Shown piece after piece: positions 21,040 to 32,384 of a stretch of DNA of 64,000 nt; within the stretch, counting starts at the first letter, position 1, and each line of letters begins with the position of its first letter. The position numbers were made by a program, and so were the translations under genes. Where the stretch lies: positions 15,814,501 through 15,878,500 of the forward strand of contig NC_088311.1 in assembly GCF_910592395.1 (NCBI RefSeq), given 5' to 3'. The DNA comes from Lineus longissimus. Taxonomy: Eukaryota > Nemertea > Pilidiophora > Heteronemertea > Lineidae. The notes beneath the pieces were generated by a model. That model made no database searches and was not told the DNA's origin. It worked only from the letters and a program-made list of their open reading frames with translations.

Positions 21040-21538
21040 CGTCTCGATCTTCAGAAAAACCTGCTTCTGTTCTGGGTCTCCCTGAATGTGAGTGGTATCG
21101 GCTGCAAAAAGTATTTCACAGACGAAGGGGCGAAACCATATTACTCCTGTGTTAAAGAAACTCACTGACTCTTCTGGTTGCACTCAAGATCATGCATCAG
21201 GGGGATAGGGGACTACTTGAGGAAGTTGTTCAGCCTGGTGCCAGACCGCGGTCTTCGGCCCTCTGATGATCCATGGTTTCTTGTCACCAAGTGATCAACG
21301 TTGACGTATCGGGACCGTAGTCTCAGTGTTGTGGTTCCCATGCTGTAAAGTTAGTCATGGATTGGAATCAAGTCAAGCATCAGGCTCACCCCCTTAGGAT
21401 GGACGTGTGTCGGAACAGCAGCAAGGGAGAGAAACAGCCAAGAGCTAACACATTTTACGTTTTTTCAGAACAGCACTTTGGATGATATGGTACATCGATA
21501 TTGGGAAATCAAGAACCACCAGTTGGTGATACCATGAC

Positions 21539-22660
21539 ACTGGATGAGAGAGAAGTAGTACAGATCGTAAGAGACACTTTACGTTATGATCCAAAAGAAA
21601 AGCGGTACACAGCTGGCATTCCTTGATAGTCCAATACAGGAGAGATTCCAGATAGCTATCCTACTGCTCTGCGTTGATTGGAAAATACAGAAAGGAGACT
21701 TAAAAAGGATCCAGCAGCGTCATCGAAGTCTACATGAAAAAAGGATACATAAGGAAACTGCCGTCATCAGCTCAGAAGGAAAGCCCTGAGACGGGGAAAA
21801 AGGCCTGGTATCTACCACATTTCCCGATACTGAGACCGTATAAATCTACCACCAAAACTCAACTGGTTTTCGACACGTCAGCCAAAACAGACGAAGTCTC
21901 ACTCAACGATATGATTCACTAGGGGCCAAAATTGCAAAACAAACTGTTTTCTGTTCTGTTGAGATTTCGGAAAGAGCCATTTGCCTTGATGAGTGACATT
22001 TCAGAAATGAATTGTCAAATCGAACTTTCTGAGGATTGTCGGCCATATCATCGATATCTATGGCGCGATATGGAGACCAGCAGAGAACCAGACATTTATG
22101 AATTTCAACGGGTAGTTTTCGGTGTCAACGCATCCCCGTTTTTGGCACAGTATGTGACTCAATATCACGCTAAGCAGTACCAGCAGGAGTACCCCCTAGG
22201 AGCCGAGGCAATAATGAAGAGCATTTACATGGATGATCAGCAGGACTCAGTCAAGGATGATAGCTCTGGAATAGAGCATTACCGCCAGTCATCAGAAATC
22301 TGTTAGTCAGCTGGGATGCGTGCATGAAAGTGGATCTCCAACAGGGAAGCAGTACTCAAGGTCATCCTGGAAGCAGATTGTATAACAGCCCAAGTGGATG
22401 TGGACAAGAATGAAATGCCATACGTGAAGACCCTAGGAATACATTGGTTGCCAAAGGAGGACCGATTTACATTTAAAGGAAACCTACCAACTGAGATAGA
22501 ACTGTCTAATATCACAAAGAGAATTTTCTTGAAAAAGATAGCTACTCTTAGGACTGTTAACGCCATTCACAGTCCGTGCTAGAATAATATTGCAAGAGAT
22601 GTGGGTGTCCGGAGCGGATTGGGATGAGGATGTTCCTGTAAGAATAGCTGAAAAAGCCTG
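21539..22660 (+). pseudogene. BEL/Pao reverse transcriptase region (broken)
   Basis: Pieces in order are LDEREVVQIVRDTLRY, WYLPHFPILRPYKSTTKTQL with FDTSAKTDEVSLNDMIH, the thumb-side segment SDISEMNCQIEL, EFQRVVFGVNASPFLAQ, and the catalytic MDD in SIYMDDQQDSV (about 22226-22258). A TAG at 21919 interrupts just after the NDMIH block, and there are frameshifts near 21690, near 22300 and near 22390. The RT active-site box is intact in sequence, but the frame is not. Confidence 0.75.
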
Positions 22661-23152
22661 GACATGGTTTAGAGAGCTTGAAGACTTAGAGAAGATCAGA
22701 GTGTTCCGAGATTGGAGTTAATGGGAGCTACACTTGGACTCAAGCTGACGTTGAATGTAGCCAGAACAGTAGACATCCAGCTGAGGGATTGTACCAACTG
22801 GAGTGACAGTACTGATGTATTGTATTGGATACGAAGGAGCAGCCGCAGAATGAAACCATTTGTCGCCAATTGCATAGGAGAAATACACACAGAAATGAGA
22901 CCAGAGCAATGGAGGCATGTCCCAACCAGTCTCAACCCTGTAGATGAGATAACCAGAGGCCTGAGTGTCATCACATTGGCAGATTGTGGTAAATGGTGGG
23001 AGGCTCCAGAATTTCTAAGAAGAGAATCCTCAGAGTGGCTAGAAAGTACAGTTGACATGACACGAGGCAATGTGTCTGAAGCAGCCAAGGTTGAAGCAAA
23101 AAGCAGCACCAGGAGGCAGCATTCATCACTCTTCAATCAACAGAGCAGCTAG
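22660..23152 (+). pseudogene. BEL/Pao RNase H-like region
   Basis: This block reads LELMGATLGLKLTLNVART, then WSDSTDVLYWIRRSSRRMKP and RHVPTSLNPVDEITRGLS. The SDS-x-x-VLYWI and RHVPT...NP-x-D segments are typical of the domain following the reverse transcriptase in BEL/Pao. The frame is open for 146 codons from 22712 but shifted relative to the flanking parts. Confidence 0.7.
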
Positions 23153-24292
23153 AAAGACTAGACCCAGAGAGATATTCAAAATGGCAGAGGCTGACCAGAG
23201 ATTGGTCAGATTCATCGACAACTGCCGCCTACAGTCAGAGCTGAGACGAAGGGGAGTCCTCAAGCCGGATGAAATTCAAGATGCTGAGATGTACTACATC
23301 AAATATGCCCAAGCAGAATCATTCCAGAGTGAGTTTAAGGCAATCGCAGCGCAAAAAGCAATGCCAGCAAACTCCAAACTGTTACCATTGAAGCCCTTCA
23401 TGGATAAAGATTGCCTGATGAGATGTGATGGGAGGATCCAATTCGCTGAATTTCTACCATTCGATACAAGATTTCCTGTCATCTTACCCAGGAAGCATGC
23501 GGTAACAAAGCTCATAGTTAAACAGAGCCATGAGAGGATGGCGCATGGAGGAACAAACCATGTTTTGTCAGATTTCTCACAGCGATACTGGATTATTTCT
23601 GCCAGAGAGGTAATCAGGGAGATAGAACACGATTGTACAGTATGTACGAGGAGGAAGGCGGTTCCAATCAACCCGGTCATGGCACCACTTCCATCGATTC
23701 GCCTGAAACTATCCATGAGAGCATTTCGGAGGCGTCAATCGATTTTGGAGGGCTATTTGTCACGAAGCAAGGCCGTGGCAAGGTCAGGCAGAAACGCTAT
23801 CTGTGCTTTTTCATGTGTCTTGGAACAAGAGCTGTCCACCTGGAAATGACTTTTCATCTCGATACAGACAGTTTCATTAACGCCTTTTTTCGGATGGCAT
23901 CTAGGCGCAGAATTCCAAATGACATAATCACAGACAACGGATCAAACTTCGTTGGTGGACACGGTGAATTGGCGACGCTAGCAGTACTGGACCAAGAAAA
24001 GATACAGGAGAAAACTGGTGGATACAGTGTAAAATGGCACTTCCAGCCCCCACGAGTGCCACACTTCCGTAAGGTACGCGAATTGATGATTAAAGCGGCA
24101 AAGAAAGCAATGTATGCAATCATGGGTAATGCCGATACCAACGACGAAGAGCTCCAAAGTGCAATAGTTGGGGCTGAAAGACTACTAAACTCAAGGCCGC
24201 TCACATACCAGTCAATTCATCCAGCAGATTTGGTGCCTTTGACACCAAATCACTTCCTACATGGAAAAGTTGGTGGTCGTTTTGCGCCATAG
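23153..24292 (+). pseudogene. BEL/Pao integrase (frameshifted, early stop)
   Basis: The first part holds the zinc-binding HHCC module (HERMAHGGTNH, then CTVCTRR, about 23529-23658). A shift near 23725-23735 moves to the frame with DFGGLFVTK (first catalytic Asp), TDNGSNFVG (second Asp) and the later conserved LLNSRPLTY and LTPNHFLHG. A TAG at 24290 follows GRFAP, just before the fold-back insertion. The intact protein would insert the element's DNA into the genome. Confidence 0.75.
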
Positions 24293-24326
24293 ATAGTTGA
24301 TCACTCAAGTTTCAACCCAAACAAAA

Positions 24327-25672
24327 TATGGGCCGTGAAAACCGCAAAAAATCTGTACACGTTTTTGTAAGCGGTCGTCGCTCGCGCAAACTTGTCTTGC
24401 ATGTTTTTGTGAAAGAGGACGTCGAAGAACGCGGTCGTATATCAAAACAGACGTTGGGTGGCGCTCGCGCAAACTTCCCTCACATGTTTTTGTGAAAGAG
24501 GACGTCGAAGAATGCGGTCGTATAAAGAAACAGACGTTGGGTGGCGCTCGTGCAAACTTCCCTCACATGTTTTTGTGAAAGAGGACGTCGAAGAACGCGG
24601 TCGTATAAAGAAACAGACGTTGGGTGGCGCTCGCGCAAACTTCCCTCACATGATTTTGTGAAAGAGGACGTCGAAGAACGCGGTCGTATAAAAAAACAGA
24701 CGTTGGGTGGCGCTCGAGACGGGTCATCCTATTTAGCGTCCAGTGGCGACCAGTGGCGTCCAACGCGAAATAATAGGGTGTACACGTATATGGTTAAAAA
24801 TGTTTTCAAGCTCCTAAAACACTTTCAATAAACAAGATTTAGAAGTTTGGTGGAGTTTGCAAACCTAGTTTTTGAATAATCATCACCAGAAAACGATCTT
24901 AGTATGCCAACCTGATGCCAGATCCCGATTCCGCTTTTTCTATAAACCCAAGGAACGGCAGCTAAAACAAACATGGCGTCCAGCACTTTAGCTGGACGCA
25001 TACTAAGATCGTTTTCTGGTGATAATTATTCAAAAACTAGGTTTGCAAACTCCACCAAACTTCTAAATCTTGTTTATTGAAGTGTTTTAGGAGCTTGAAA
25101 ACATTTTTAACCATATACACCCTATTATTTCGCGTTGGACGCCACTGGTCGCCACTGGACGCTAAATAGGATGACCCGTCTCAAGCGCCACCCAACGTCT
25201 GTTTTTTTATACGACCGCGTTCTTCGACGTCCTCTTTCACAAAAACATGTGAGGGAAGTTTGCGCGTGCGCCACCCAACGTCTGTTTCTTTATACGACCG
25301 CGTTCTTCGACGTCCTCTTTCACAAAAACATGTGAGGGAAGTTTGTGCGAGCGCCACCCAACGTCGGTTTTGATATACGACGTCTGTTTTTTTATACGAC
25401 CGCGTTCTTCGACGTCCTCTTTCACAAAAACATGTGAGGGAAGTTTGCGCGAGCGCCACCCAACGTCTGTTTTGATATACGACCGCGTTCTTCGACGTCC
25501 TCTTTCACAAAAACATGTGAGGGAAGTTTGCGCGAGCGCCACCCAACGTCTGTTTTGATATACGACGCGTTCTTCGACGTCCTCTTTCACCAAAACATGT
25601 AAGACAAGTTTGCGCGAGCGACGACCGCTTTCAAAAACATGTACAGATTTTTTGCGGTTTTCACGGCCCATA
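24327..25672. mobile_element. Fold-back element with 83-bp tandem-repeat arms
   Basis: The element is almost entirely an inverted repeat. Its left arm runs from 24327 (TATGGGCCGTGAAAACCGCA) to 24907; the right arm from 24998 to 25672, leaving a 90-bp loop. The outer arms are tandem copies of an 83-bp unit (starts of GCGCTCG at 24461, 24544, 24627 and 24710 on the left; about five units on the right, one truncated). A 6-bp ACAAAA duplication flanks it (24321-24326 and 25673-25678). It encodes no protein of its own; open frames in the arms are artefacts of the repeat. It sits inside the BEL/Pao pol relic. Confidence 0.85.
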
Positions 25673-25989
25673 ACAAAAGATGGCCTCGTGTGCAGGAGTT
25701 GATGAGACACTTCTGGCAGCGGTGGATATCCCAGTGGCTGCCGTCTTTGCAAACACGAAAGAAGTGGACAAAGGATACTGAAAATCTAAACATCGGAGAC
25801 GTAGTTCTAATCAACTCAACAGAGACACCAAGAGGACACTGACCATTGGGCAGGGTAGAGGCAGTTCACCCTGGTCCTGATGGGGCTGTACGGGTCGTCA
25901 CGGTGAAGGTTGGTGGAAAACTCATGAAGAGACCAGTCGTACGGCTTTGCTTGCTGGAGAAACGCGGAGAAATCGAAAAAAGAGACTAA
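25673..25989 (+). pseudogene. BEL/Pao pol C-terminal domain, beyond the fold-back insert
   Basis: The pol sequence resumes with KRWPRVQELMRHFWQRW and DVVLINSTETPRGH, a stop at 25840, then [13 protein letters not shown] before TAA at 25987. This is the domain that normally ends BEL/Pao polyproteins after the integrase. It is continuous in frame with the block ending before 24327 once the insert and one duplication copy are disregarded, proving the insert came later. Confidence 0.75.
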
Positions 25990-27350
25990 AAATCGTCCTA
26001 TCGGTTTTTTCAAGAAACACTTGCAGTGGAACAGTATGAAAATTCGAGAAAAAAAAGCACCTAAAATCATTACAGGCAGACACTGGCTTGGATATCAAAG
26101 TAATGATCTAAGTTAATGTGTGAATTATAATTCGGAAGTTATGGTAAAATTTAAATGTGTTTGTTTTTTTTTTGAAACATTCTGTGAGTCTGTATGCCTT
26201 TGGTAAAAAAAGGGGTTAATTTCACGTTTTTGCTTCCAGAAGTTTCTGGTGGGGAAAAATTGTGGGAATTTTGGTAATTCTGTCATTTGCTGACACCACA
26301 GAAAGTTCCAACCTAAAAACTGCATTGAATTGTAGTTATGGATGTGTATCGTTATTCAAATGGATAATTCAGGAGATTCTTTCCAAGGAATTAGTGGAAC
26401 TATCATTCAGGAAAAAGTGCTTGTGTTCTTTGCAAAGTGTGTAGAATGAGGTACTGGTATTAACAGACAGGTTCGCAGCAGCTTTTAGGCTGCAAAGTTT
26501 CTTAGGTTTCAAGTGCACATGAAACCGCGCACGCGTTTAGTATTGAAAAGTTTAGCAACCTGTTAAAATTGCCAGTTCCAGTTCTGTATTCTATGCAATG
26601 TGAGTTCTTATCAAAGTATTATTCAAGGATTCTTCATTGGAGCTAGTTTTATTGAAAAGTTTAGTGCCTCCAGTCAGTGCTGCCATCTGTTGGAATTCAA
26701 GACAAACTAGAACATTGTCTTTAGACTATTTGGACTTGACTCTGTTTTTCAGTATAGAATACCAGCACAGAATACAAAAATGGACTACCAGTAGGGTCTC
26801 AGTACAGAGATCCGTACATGATTGAATGAGCAAAAACTTCATTAAGTAACAAGAGGCCCAATGGCCTGGCGCTCAGCTGAAATGGCTAGGTGAAGGCAAG
26901 GGCCAAGTGTGTGTCGGTACCGTTATTATGAGGCAACGTGAAGCTATAACGTCTAGCACGCAGAAGTGCTGGTGCGAAGACCTTCTTGCTATATCAGTGC
27001 ATGCTGAAGTACTGAGTTGACGTCACCCTGCTATATGACGTAGTCATTTCTATTGCCGTTGCAGTAGTGGGGTGTGTGATGACGTCAATGAGTTGTGTGG
27101 TGACGTCAAAGAGTGGAGTCCTTGTCTTCATGCAGCGTAGGTGGAACTAATAACATGCACATGGACACAAGGTACATAATTATTACAGTGTATTTTGTGA
27201 GGTGGGGCCTGGTGCTTTACAATGGTCAAATGAACCGACTGTTGTCTGGACATTGATGAAGTGGATGCAGCCAAATGTTTGGGACGGTCTTTTTTGTATG
27301 TGAAGAAAAGAAGATAAAGAGTTGGTTAACAAAATGAACTTTATTGGTGT
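25990..27350. other. Intronic, one repeat fragment
   Basis: No long terminal repeat of the BEL element was identified here. At 26850-26900 lies AAGAGGCCCAATGGCCTGGC followed by GCTCAGCTGA, which resembles the left end (GGCC hairpin then GCTCA) of the dispersed families in this window. Confidence 0.35.
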
Positions 27351-27430
27351 GACAGATATTTGATGCCTTTCGGCAGATATTTGAAGCGCCTTGCGGCAGA
27401 TATTTGTTGCCTTGCGGCAGATATTTGATA
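27351..27430. repeat. Short minisatellite with GGCAGATATTTG core
   Basis: The core (G)CAGATATTTG recurs four times (about 27351, 27374, 27399 and 27415), with partly shared spacers containing CCTTGCGG or CCTTTCGG. Confidence 0.6.
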
Positions 27431-28088
27431 ACGCTCTCCGGGAATGGAAAGCAGTAAAACGAGTAAGCACACCTTACTCTGAATGTGGGAACAGCAAGTG
27501 CTTTCCTGGACTTGAAATGTGCCAACGACTCCTCTTGCAATAACCAACAACAGTAAATCTGTAAAAAAAGAGAAGAGAAATTAACACTGACTGAATAAAA
27601 AAGGGTGACATAGACGGGGAAATGTACACCACCGGATACAGTCTGTGCTTGACCAGGCATCGGTCAGATGATATCCTGAACAAGGCATCTATGGAAGCAA
27701 ATCCAGAAAGAGACTTAACCTTTGAAGGGCACACTTATTACCCAGTGAAAAGTCAGTCCTGTGGGCTGTTTTCCAATTCAAAATAAAAGTGTAACCTCTT
27801 TAAATTAGTCTCACAGACTGAACCATAACACTCAACAGCCAACCGTGCCCACATGATGTGAGCCGAGAGCTGGGCTTAAAGATGAGCGAGTGGTGTACTA
27901 CATTTTGAAAATTGTCTATCGTCTACGACATGTGACAGAACAGGATCTAGTGGACTTAATGATGAGGTACTATCAAATAAGGTGTCCATCAATTGAATCA
28001 TGAGGGCCTGTTGAGTTATCCTCTTAGTCTTAGGCTATCGTTTTTGTCTTTTTTTACAGCCAACAGTACAACCATGCACAGCGCAGTG
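27431..28088. other. Intronic, nothing recognised
   Basis: No coding or structured element was recognised between the minisatellite and the large fold-back element. The last eight bases (28081-28088, GCGCAGTG) are the left copy of that element's duplication. Confidence 0.35.
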
Positions 28089-28235
28089 GGTATCGGGCTG
28101 TTTCGCTACATTGCCAGTTCGCTACCAGTCGTTTCGCTACATGTGGCGGTCGTTTCGCTACATGGTAGGTCGTTTCGCTACATGGGTGGAGTCGTTTCGC
28201 TACATGATGGGTACGGTCGTTTCGCTACATGGAGG

Positions 28236-28997
28236 CATTACCAGCTATTGCGGGCCTAGCACACTCTGTTTTGAATAGAGGGAGACTCCATCATTCCTAT
28301 TGTTTGAGATTGGAAAGGTGTGAATTAATCTGGCAATTAGCCTCCTGTGCATTGGTGCATACAAACACTAAAATGTTTGGTTTTTGCTGATTTAGGGTCA
28401 AATAAATCAGCCAAAAGTTTTGAAAGCTTCACAAATGATTGTTGCAAGGAAGTACTTTATGATAGTTTGCGAAATTTTGATTAATTCTAGGTGGAAAGTA
28501 ATATTTTTCGCATATTTGTTGGGAAAAAAATTGAAAATCCTCCAATTTTCAACCCCCCTATGGACACTATGAATTTTTCTCCAATAAAGCTGAAATCTTG
28601 GGAATATAATCCTAAGAGTTATATCAACCACGTCTGAAGTCGGGAGTTTGTATCAAATGTGTAGTTTCGGAGCTAGCGCAGCTAGAAAAGCCCCCAAAAC
28701 CCACTTTCTCAGGAATTTACACTACGGGCTACGAGTGAAGCATTACAGATTTACCAACATTTTCAACCTATAGATGGACACATCGAATTTCCATCCAAAT
28801 CACTCCAAATTTTGCCAGTAAATACCTAGACATATATAGAATTGTGTCAGAAGTCGGGAGTTGGGATTATTTTAACACCCCGCCCAAAAAGCCAACTTTA
28901 TTGATATTTCCTATGCATTTTCCATTAGGCTTGCCAGGACCAATTAAGCAGGTGCACTAATTGGCTTAATTGGCTAGGCCCGCAATAGCTGGTAATG
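28236..28997. mobile_element. 760-bp inverted-repeat element nested in the fold-back arm
   Basis: Perfect 25-bp terminal inverted repeats (beginning CATTACCAGCTATTGCGGGC at 28236; complement ending at 28997) bound an AT-rich, non-coding element. The uninterrupted opposite arm shows the empty site, so the insertion is certain. Compared with that empty site no duplication longer than 1-2 bp is visible, which is odd for a MITE. Internally AAGTCGGGAGTT occurs twice (about 28637 and 28853). Confidence 0.7.
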
Positions 28998-29295
28998 GAC
29001 GTTTCGCTACATGGGTGGAGTCGTTTCGCTACATGGATGTAGGTAATTTCGCTACATCGTAGGTCGTTTCGCTACATGGGTGGAGTCATTATTTTTTCAA
29101 GTTTGTGCTAAACTCCGGGCTAAATATTTGTTGTGAATTTAGGGAAAAAATGCTCGAGTATACTACAATCAAGATGTACAGACCGGGGGAGCTGGCGGTA
29201 CGTACCAATAAGTCTTTGCGGTAGTCTCGCGCGTACCGGATATAACCCATCAAGCTTTTCTCCTTCAGAGAAATACTGCGTTGCGCTCAAGTGCC

Positions 29296-29455
29296 TTATA
29301 AGGCTCGGCGGAAAGCCCCCCACATGGCACTTTCAAAGTCAATAACGATGTTATCGACGCGAACCTCTCCGACAATCTCCTTCAACCTTTGCAAGATTGC
29401 TTTATAATCGCGCTTCTTTCGGCCGGACATCAATGCAAACGCGAGGGGCAACTGT
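29296..29455 (-). pseudogene. Mutator-like transposase fragment, central part
   Basis: Reading leftward from about 29455: QLPLAFALMSGRKKRDYKAI, then LQRLKEIVGE and NIVIDFESAMWGAFRRAL. The PLAFALM-x-x-R and IVIDFE-x-A motifs are the middle of the MULE transposase catalytic domain, including the second acidic residue in DFE. The fragment ends at the left arm boundary. The matching earlier part of the domain lies next to it but on the opposite strand. Confidence 0.65.
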
Positions 29456-29600
29456 TTTAAAGCTGACATTAATGTCCGAGATCGCCGGCATTTCATCTTC
29501 GCAACAGATGAACAAATCCACCTCCTGAGTAAAGCAAAGACCTGGTACGCTGATGCCACGTTTAAACTTTGCCGGTCGCTTTCCGCCGAGTATTTCCAGG
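29456..29600 (+). pseudogene. Mutator-like transposase fragment, earlier part, inverted
   Basis: Reading rightward: FIFATDEQIHLLSKAKTWYA, then DATFKLCRSLSAEYFQ. The segment WYADATFK contains the first catalytic Asp of the MULE domain and normally lies some 30-40 residues before the part found on the minus strand. The two pieces meet head to head near 29455, so the gene has been broken by an inversion. Confidence 0.65.
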
Positions 29601-29669
29601 CATCAACATCACAGGATGTCTGTTCCACTGGACCCAAGCAATTTGGCGGAAAGTCCAAGAACTCGGATA

Positions 29670-29929
29670 GTCATTCAACCGCACTTCATTCAACGCAGAT
29701 TTGGAGGCCTTTGCAAGGCCTTCGCGTTGGCTCGCTCAATCGTCTATCCGTGTATACGTACTTATTATTGATTGACAGGGATCATTCAAACGCACTCCAA
29801 TGCAGAGTTGGAGGCCTTTGCAAGGCCTTCGCGTTGGCTCGCTCGTCGTCCGTATCCGTGTTCGTACTTTATTATTGATTGACAGGGGTCATTCAAACGC
29901 ACTCCAACGCAGATTTGGAGGCCTTTGGG
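29670..29929. repeat. 108-bp tandem repeat, 2.4 copies
   Basis: Copies start at 29670, 29781 and 29888; the third is cut after about 42 bp. Each carries TTTGGAGGCCTTTGCAAGGCCTTCGCG-like text (first copy at about 29699) and ends ATTATTGATTGACAGGG. After the third copy, 29946-30002 repeats a piece of the left arm (compare 29245-29300) in the same orientation. Confidence 0.75.
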
Positions 29930-30683
29930 TTAGAACCTATCAAGATATAACCTATCAAGCTTTTCTCCTTCAGAGAAATACTGCGTTGCGCTCAACTGCC
30001 AATTATGCATTAGTCTGGTGGACACGAGGTTGGCCTTAAACTTGCTTGAAATCGAAAATTTGGACAACACACGTGTACTACAGCGCAAACGGCAGCATTC
30101 TGACATATAGAAACATGTGGTCTGATTCTATTTTTACTTGTCATTTAGTGATCACGCGTCCAACCTCGTATGCAGGGTAATGTGGCTTTCTCATTGGTCG
30201 AACGTTAATTTTGTTCACATGCACTTATAAGGCACTTGAGCGCAACGCAGTATTTCTCTGAAGGAGAAAAGCTTGATGGGTTATATCCGGTACGCGCGAG
30301 ACTACCGCAAAGACTTATGGGTACGTACCGCCAGCTCCCCCGGTCTGTACATCTTGATTGTAGTACACTCGAGCATTTTTTCCCTAAATTCACAACAAAT
30401 ATTTTAGCCCGGAGTTTAGCACAAACTTGAAAAAATAATGACTCCACCCATGTAGCGAAACGACCTACGATGTAGCGAAATTACCTACATCCATGTAGCG
30501 AAACGACTCCACCCATGTAGCGAAACGTCCTCCATGTAGCGAAACGACCGTACCCATCATGTAGCGAAACGACTCCAGCCATGTAGCGAAACGACCTACC
30601 ATGTAGCGAAACGACCGCCACATGTAGCGAAACGACTGGTAGCGAACTGGCAATGTAGCGAAACGACAGTAAACCGCGCAGTG

Positions 30684-32384
30684 TACAGACAGTACAGGCC
30701 GTACAGGATTGCAAACCAAAAACATGAGCATTGCTGCCTAACGAAACTGCAGTGGAATTCATACTACGATGTCATAATGTGACTTTCAAAATAATTTTTT
30801 TCACGGCCAATGACCAGACAGGGAGAAAACAAACGTAAATGGCGAGATTTGTTGCAAAATTGCCAACCACAACAACTCAGGGACCGTAGCCAAAATGGCC
30901 GACGGCGAATTCTCCGGTCGCTCGCGCAGTCCATAAACAAGCATCAATTTTACCAACTTTGGGTGCAAGCTTGGTCATCAAAGTTACAGAACTGTTAGAA
31001 ATACATCTAAACAACATAAATATACAGTTAAAAGTGCATAAAAATCCCGTTTCAACCTCCGGGCGCTACCTTTTTTTCTCCGCCAGACTTCGGGCCCTAC
31101 CGGTCGTTATTTAGTGCGACCGCCACCAGAGTGTTTATCAAGATCTTTCGCCGTTTTAATTGCGCGTTTTAGGCAGATCAATCAATTATTACATGCATGC
31201 ATTATATATCACCGAAATGATAATTGCGTAGGCTATTTGAAACTAAGTTCAGATATTATTTTCGATCTTTGAACTGAATTAAGGCGAGTGATTCTTGACA
31301 CCCGGTCGACAAATCAGGACTTGCAAAATTCACGTGAGATCGCTTGCATCATCGGCACGTTTGAAAGCCGAATTTCACAAATTCCACAAATATTTATCAC
31401 ATACTATATGTATCACCACAAAGGTAACTCTCTAGACTATTTGAAACCAAGTTCAGATACTTATTTTCACAAAAATTCGAAGCTATGCAAGCGATTTTTC
31501 AGTGGTAGAGATCGACGGAAACAAATTTCTCGCTCTAAAATGACATGAGACGAGCACCAACTTTCGCTAATTTGTGCACAAAATTTCCGCAATATTATAA
31601 AAAACTATTGATAAATCTGAATTATATAGACTCTTTGCAGTACCTTCACAAATTTCAGGTACATGGTCATGTTGATTAAAAGAGTATCAACCGATTGAAC
31701 ATGAGAAAGTTCACTCACCTTCATTGAAGCAGCGACTACCGCCATTTTTAAATGGTGGCATCTCTTCTATCGATCGGCCAATCAGCAGCACTGCTTGCAA
31801 AAAGTTGAGCCACCGCCAAATTTGAAATCGCCAAAATTCAGTCAATGTGCCTGCAGCGCCAACTGGCGGTGAAAACTATATTAATTCCATTAAAAGTAAA
31901 AAATGAAAAAATATTAAAAAATATTCAGCCATATTTGAAATCAATATTTGCTCTGTGGACCGAGGTAAAAAGGGAAAGAAATCTAAACGCGAAATGACCT
32001 CATTCTCTTAATATAGGTCGGATCGCACTGATTTTTCGTTTTTTGAGTTCACCTTGGGCAACTCCTAATTTACCACCGTCAACGAAGTGGCTGGGTCTTC
32101 CCGGTCAGAAATGTCCAATTTTGTCCACAGATGGGTCCCTAGATGGATGGATGGATGGATTGCAGGACGGACACCATTTGAACAGCTATTCTACTAGCTC
32201 CGCTGACTTTGTCAGCTGAGCTAAAAACTCTTTATTTCAGAACAATTATTTACAATTCACCGGGCAGGTAGTAAAATTCCTTTCTTTGGGTCATTATGGG
32301 TCAATCTTTTAGTAGGGATTTGGGAGTTAACAATTTTTATCTTTTGTCTAACGAACAGTTGACTCGATTTGACCAAAGTTTACT
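30684..32384. other. Intronic, fragments of dispersed repeats
   Basis: No coding sequence recognised. At 31720-31745 the complement reads AAAAATGGCGGTAGTC followed 24 bases later by a GTGAGT, which is start-like but unsupported. Around 32130-32226 a GGATGGAT run and AGCTCCGCTG...CAGCTGAGCT hairpin resemble the right end of a dispersed repeat. Confidence 0.35.

Larger units (their letters stand above)
21040..25989 (+). mobile_element. BEL/Pao LTR-retrotransposon pol relic
   Basis: The plus strand, antisense to SCYL2, carries the pol polyprotein of a BEL/Pao element: a trace of the protease-RT junction (TLGWTCVG-like, about 21390-21410), reverse transcriptase, RNase H-like region, integrase with zinc module, and the C-terminal domain. 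Many stops and frameshifts break it, and a 1.35 kb fold-back element lies inside near the end. I saw no long terminal repeat pair and no intact gag, so the limits are approximate. It is an old, inactive copy. Confidence 0.8.
28089..30675. mobile_element. Large fold-back element of Mutator-like type
   Basis: An 8-bp direct repeat GCGCAGTG (28081-28088 and 30676-30683) flanks the element. Its left arm, 28089-29302, is the inverted copy of the right arm, 30224-30675, once a 760-bp secondary insert in the left arm is set aside. The outer arms contain many units of TCGTTTCGCTACATG. The ends begin GGT. The spacer (29303-30223) holds Mutator-like transposase fragments and a 108-bp tandem repeat. Fold-back elements of Drosophila are also tied to the Mutator superfamily, and an 8-9 bp duplication fits. 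Confidence 0.75.

Noticed and set aside
24458-25752. Open frames with repeated TSLTCFCERGRRR and FVKEDVEERGR segments
   Set aside because: They are translations of the 83-bp tandem unit in the fold-back arms and appear on both strands.
28000-30762. Frames with repeated SFRYM or VVSLHG segments
   Set aside because: Translations of the TCGTTTCGCTACATG units of the fold-back element, not genes.
31720-31745. Minus-strand ATGGCGGTAGTCGCTGCTTC followed by GTGAGT, resembling a first exon
   Set aside because: Only nine codons, no downstream exon that fits, and it would lie in the middle of the SCYL2 gene; kept only as a note.
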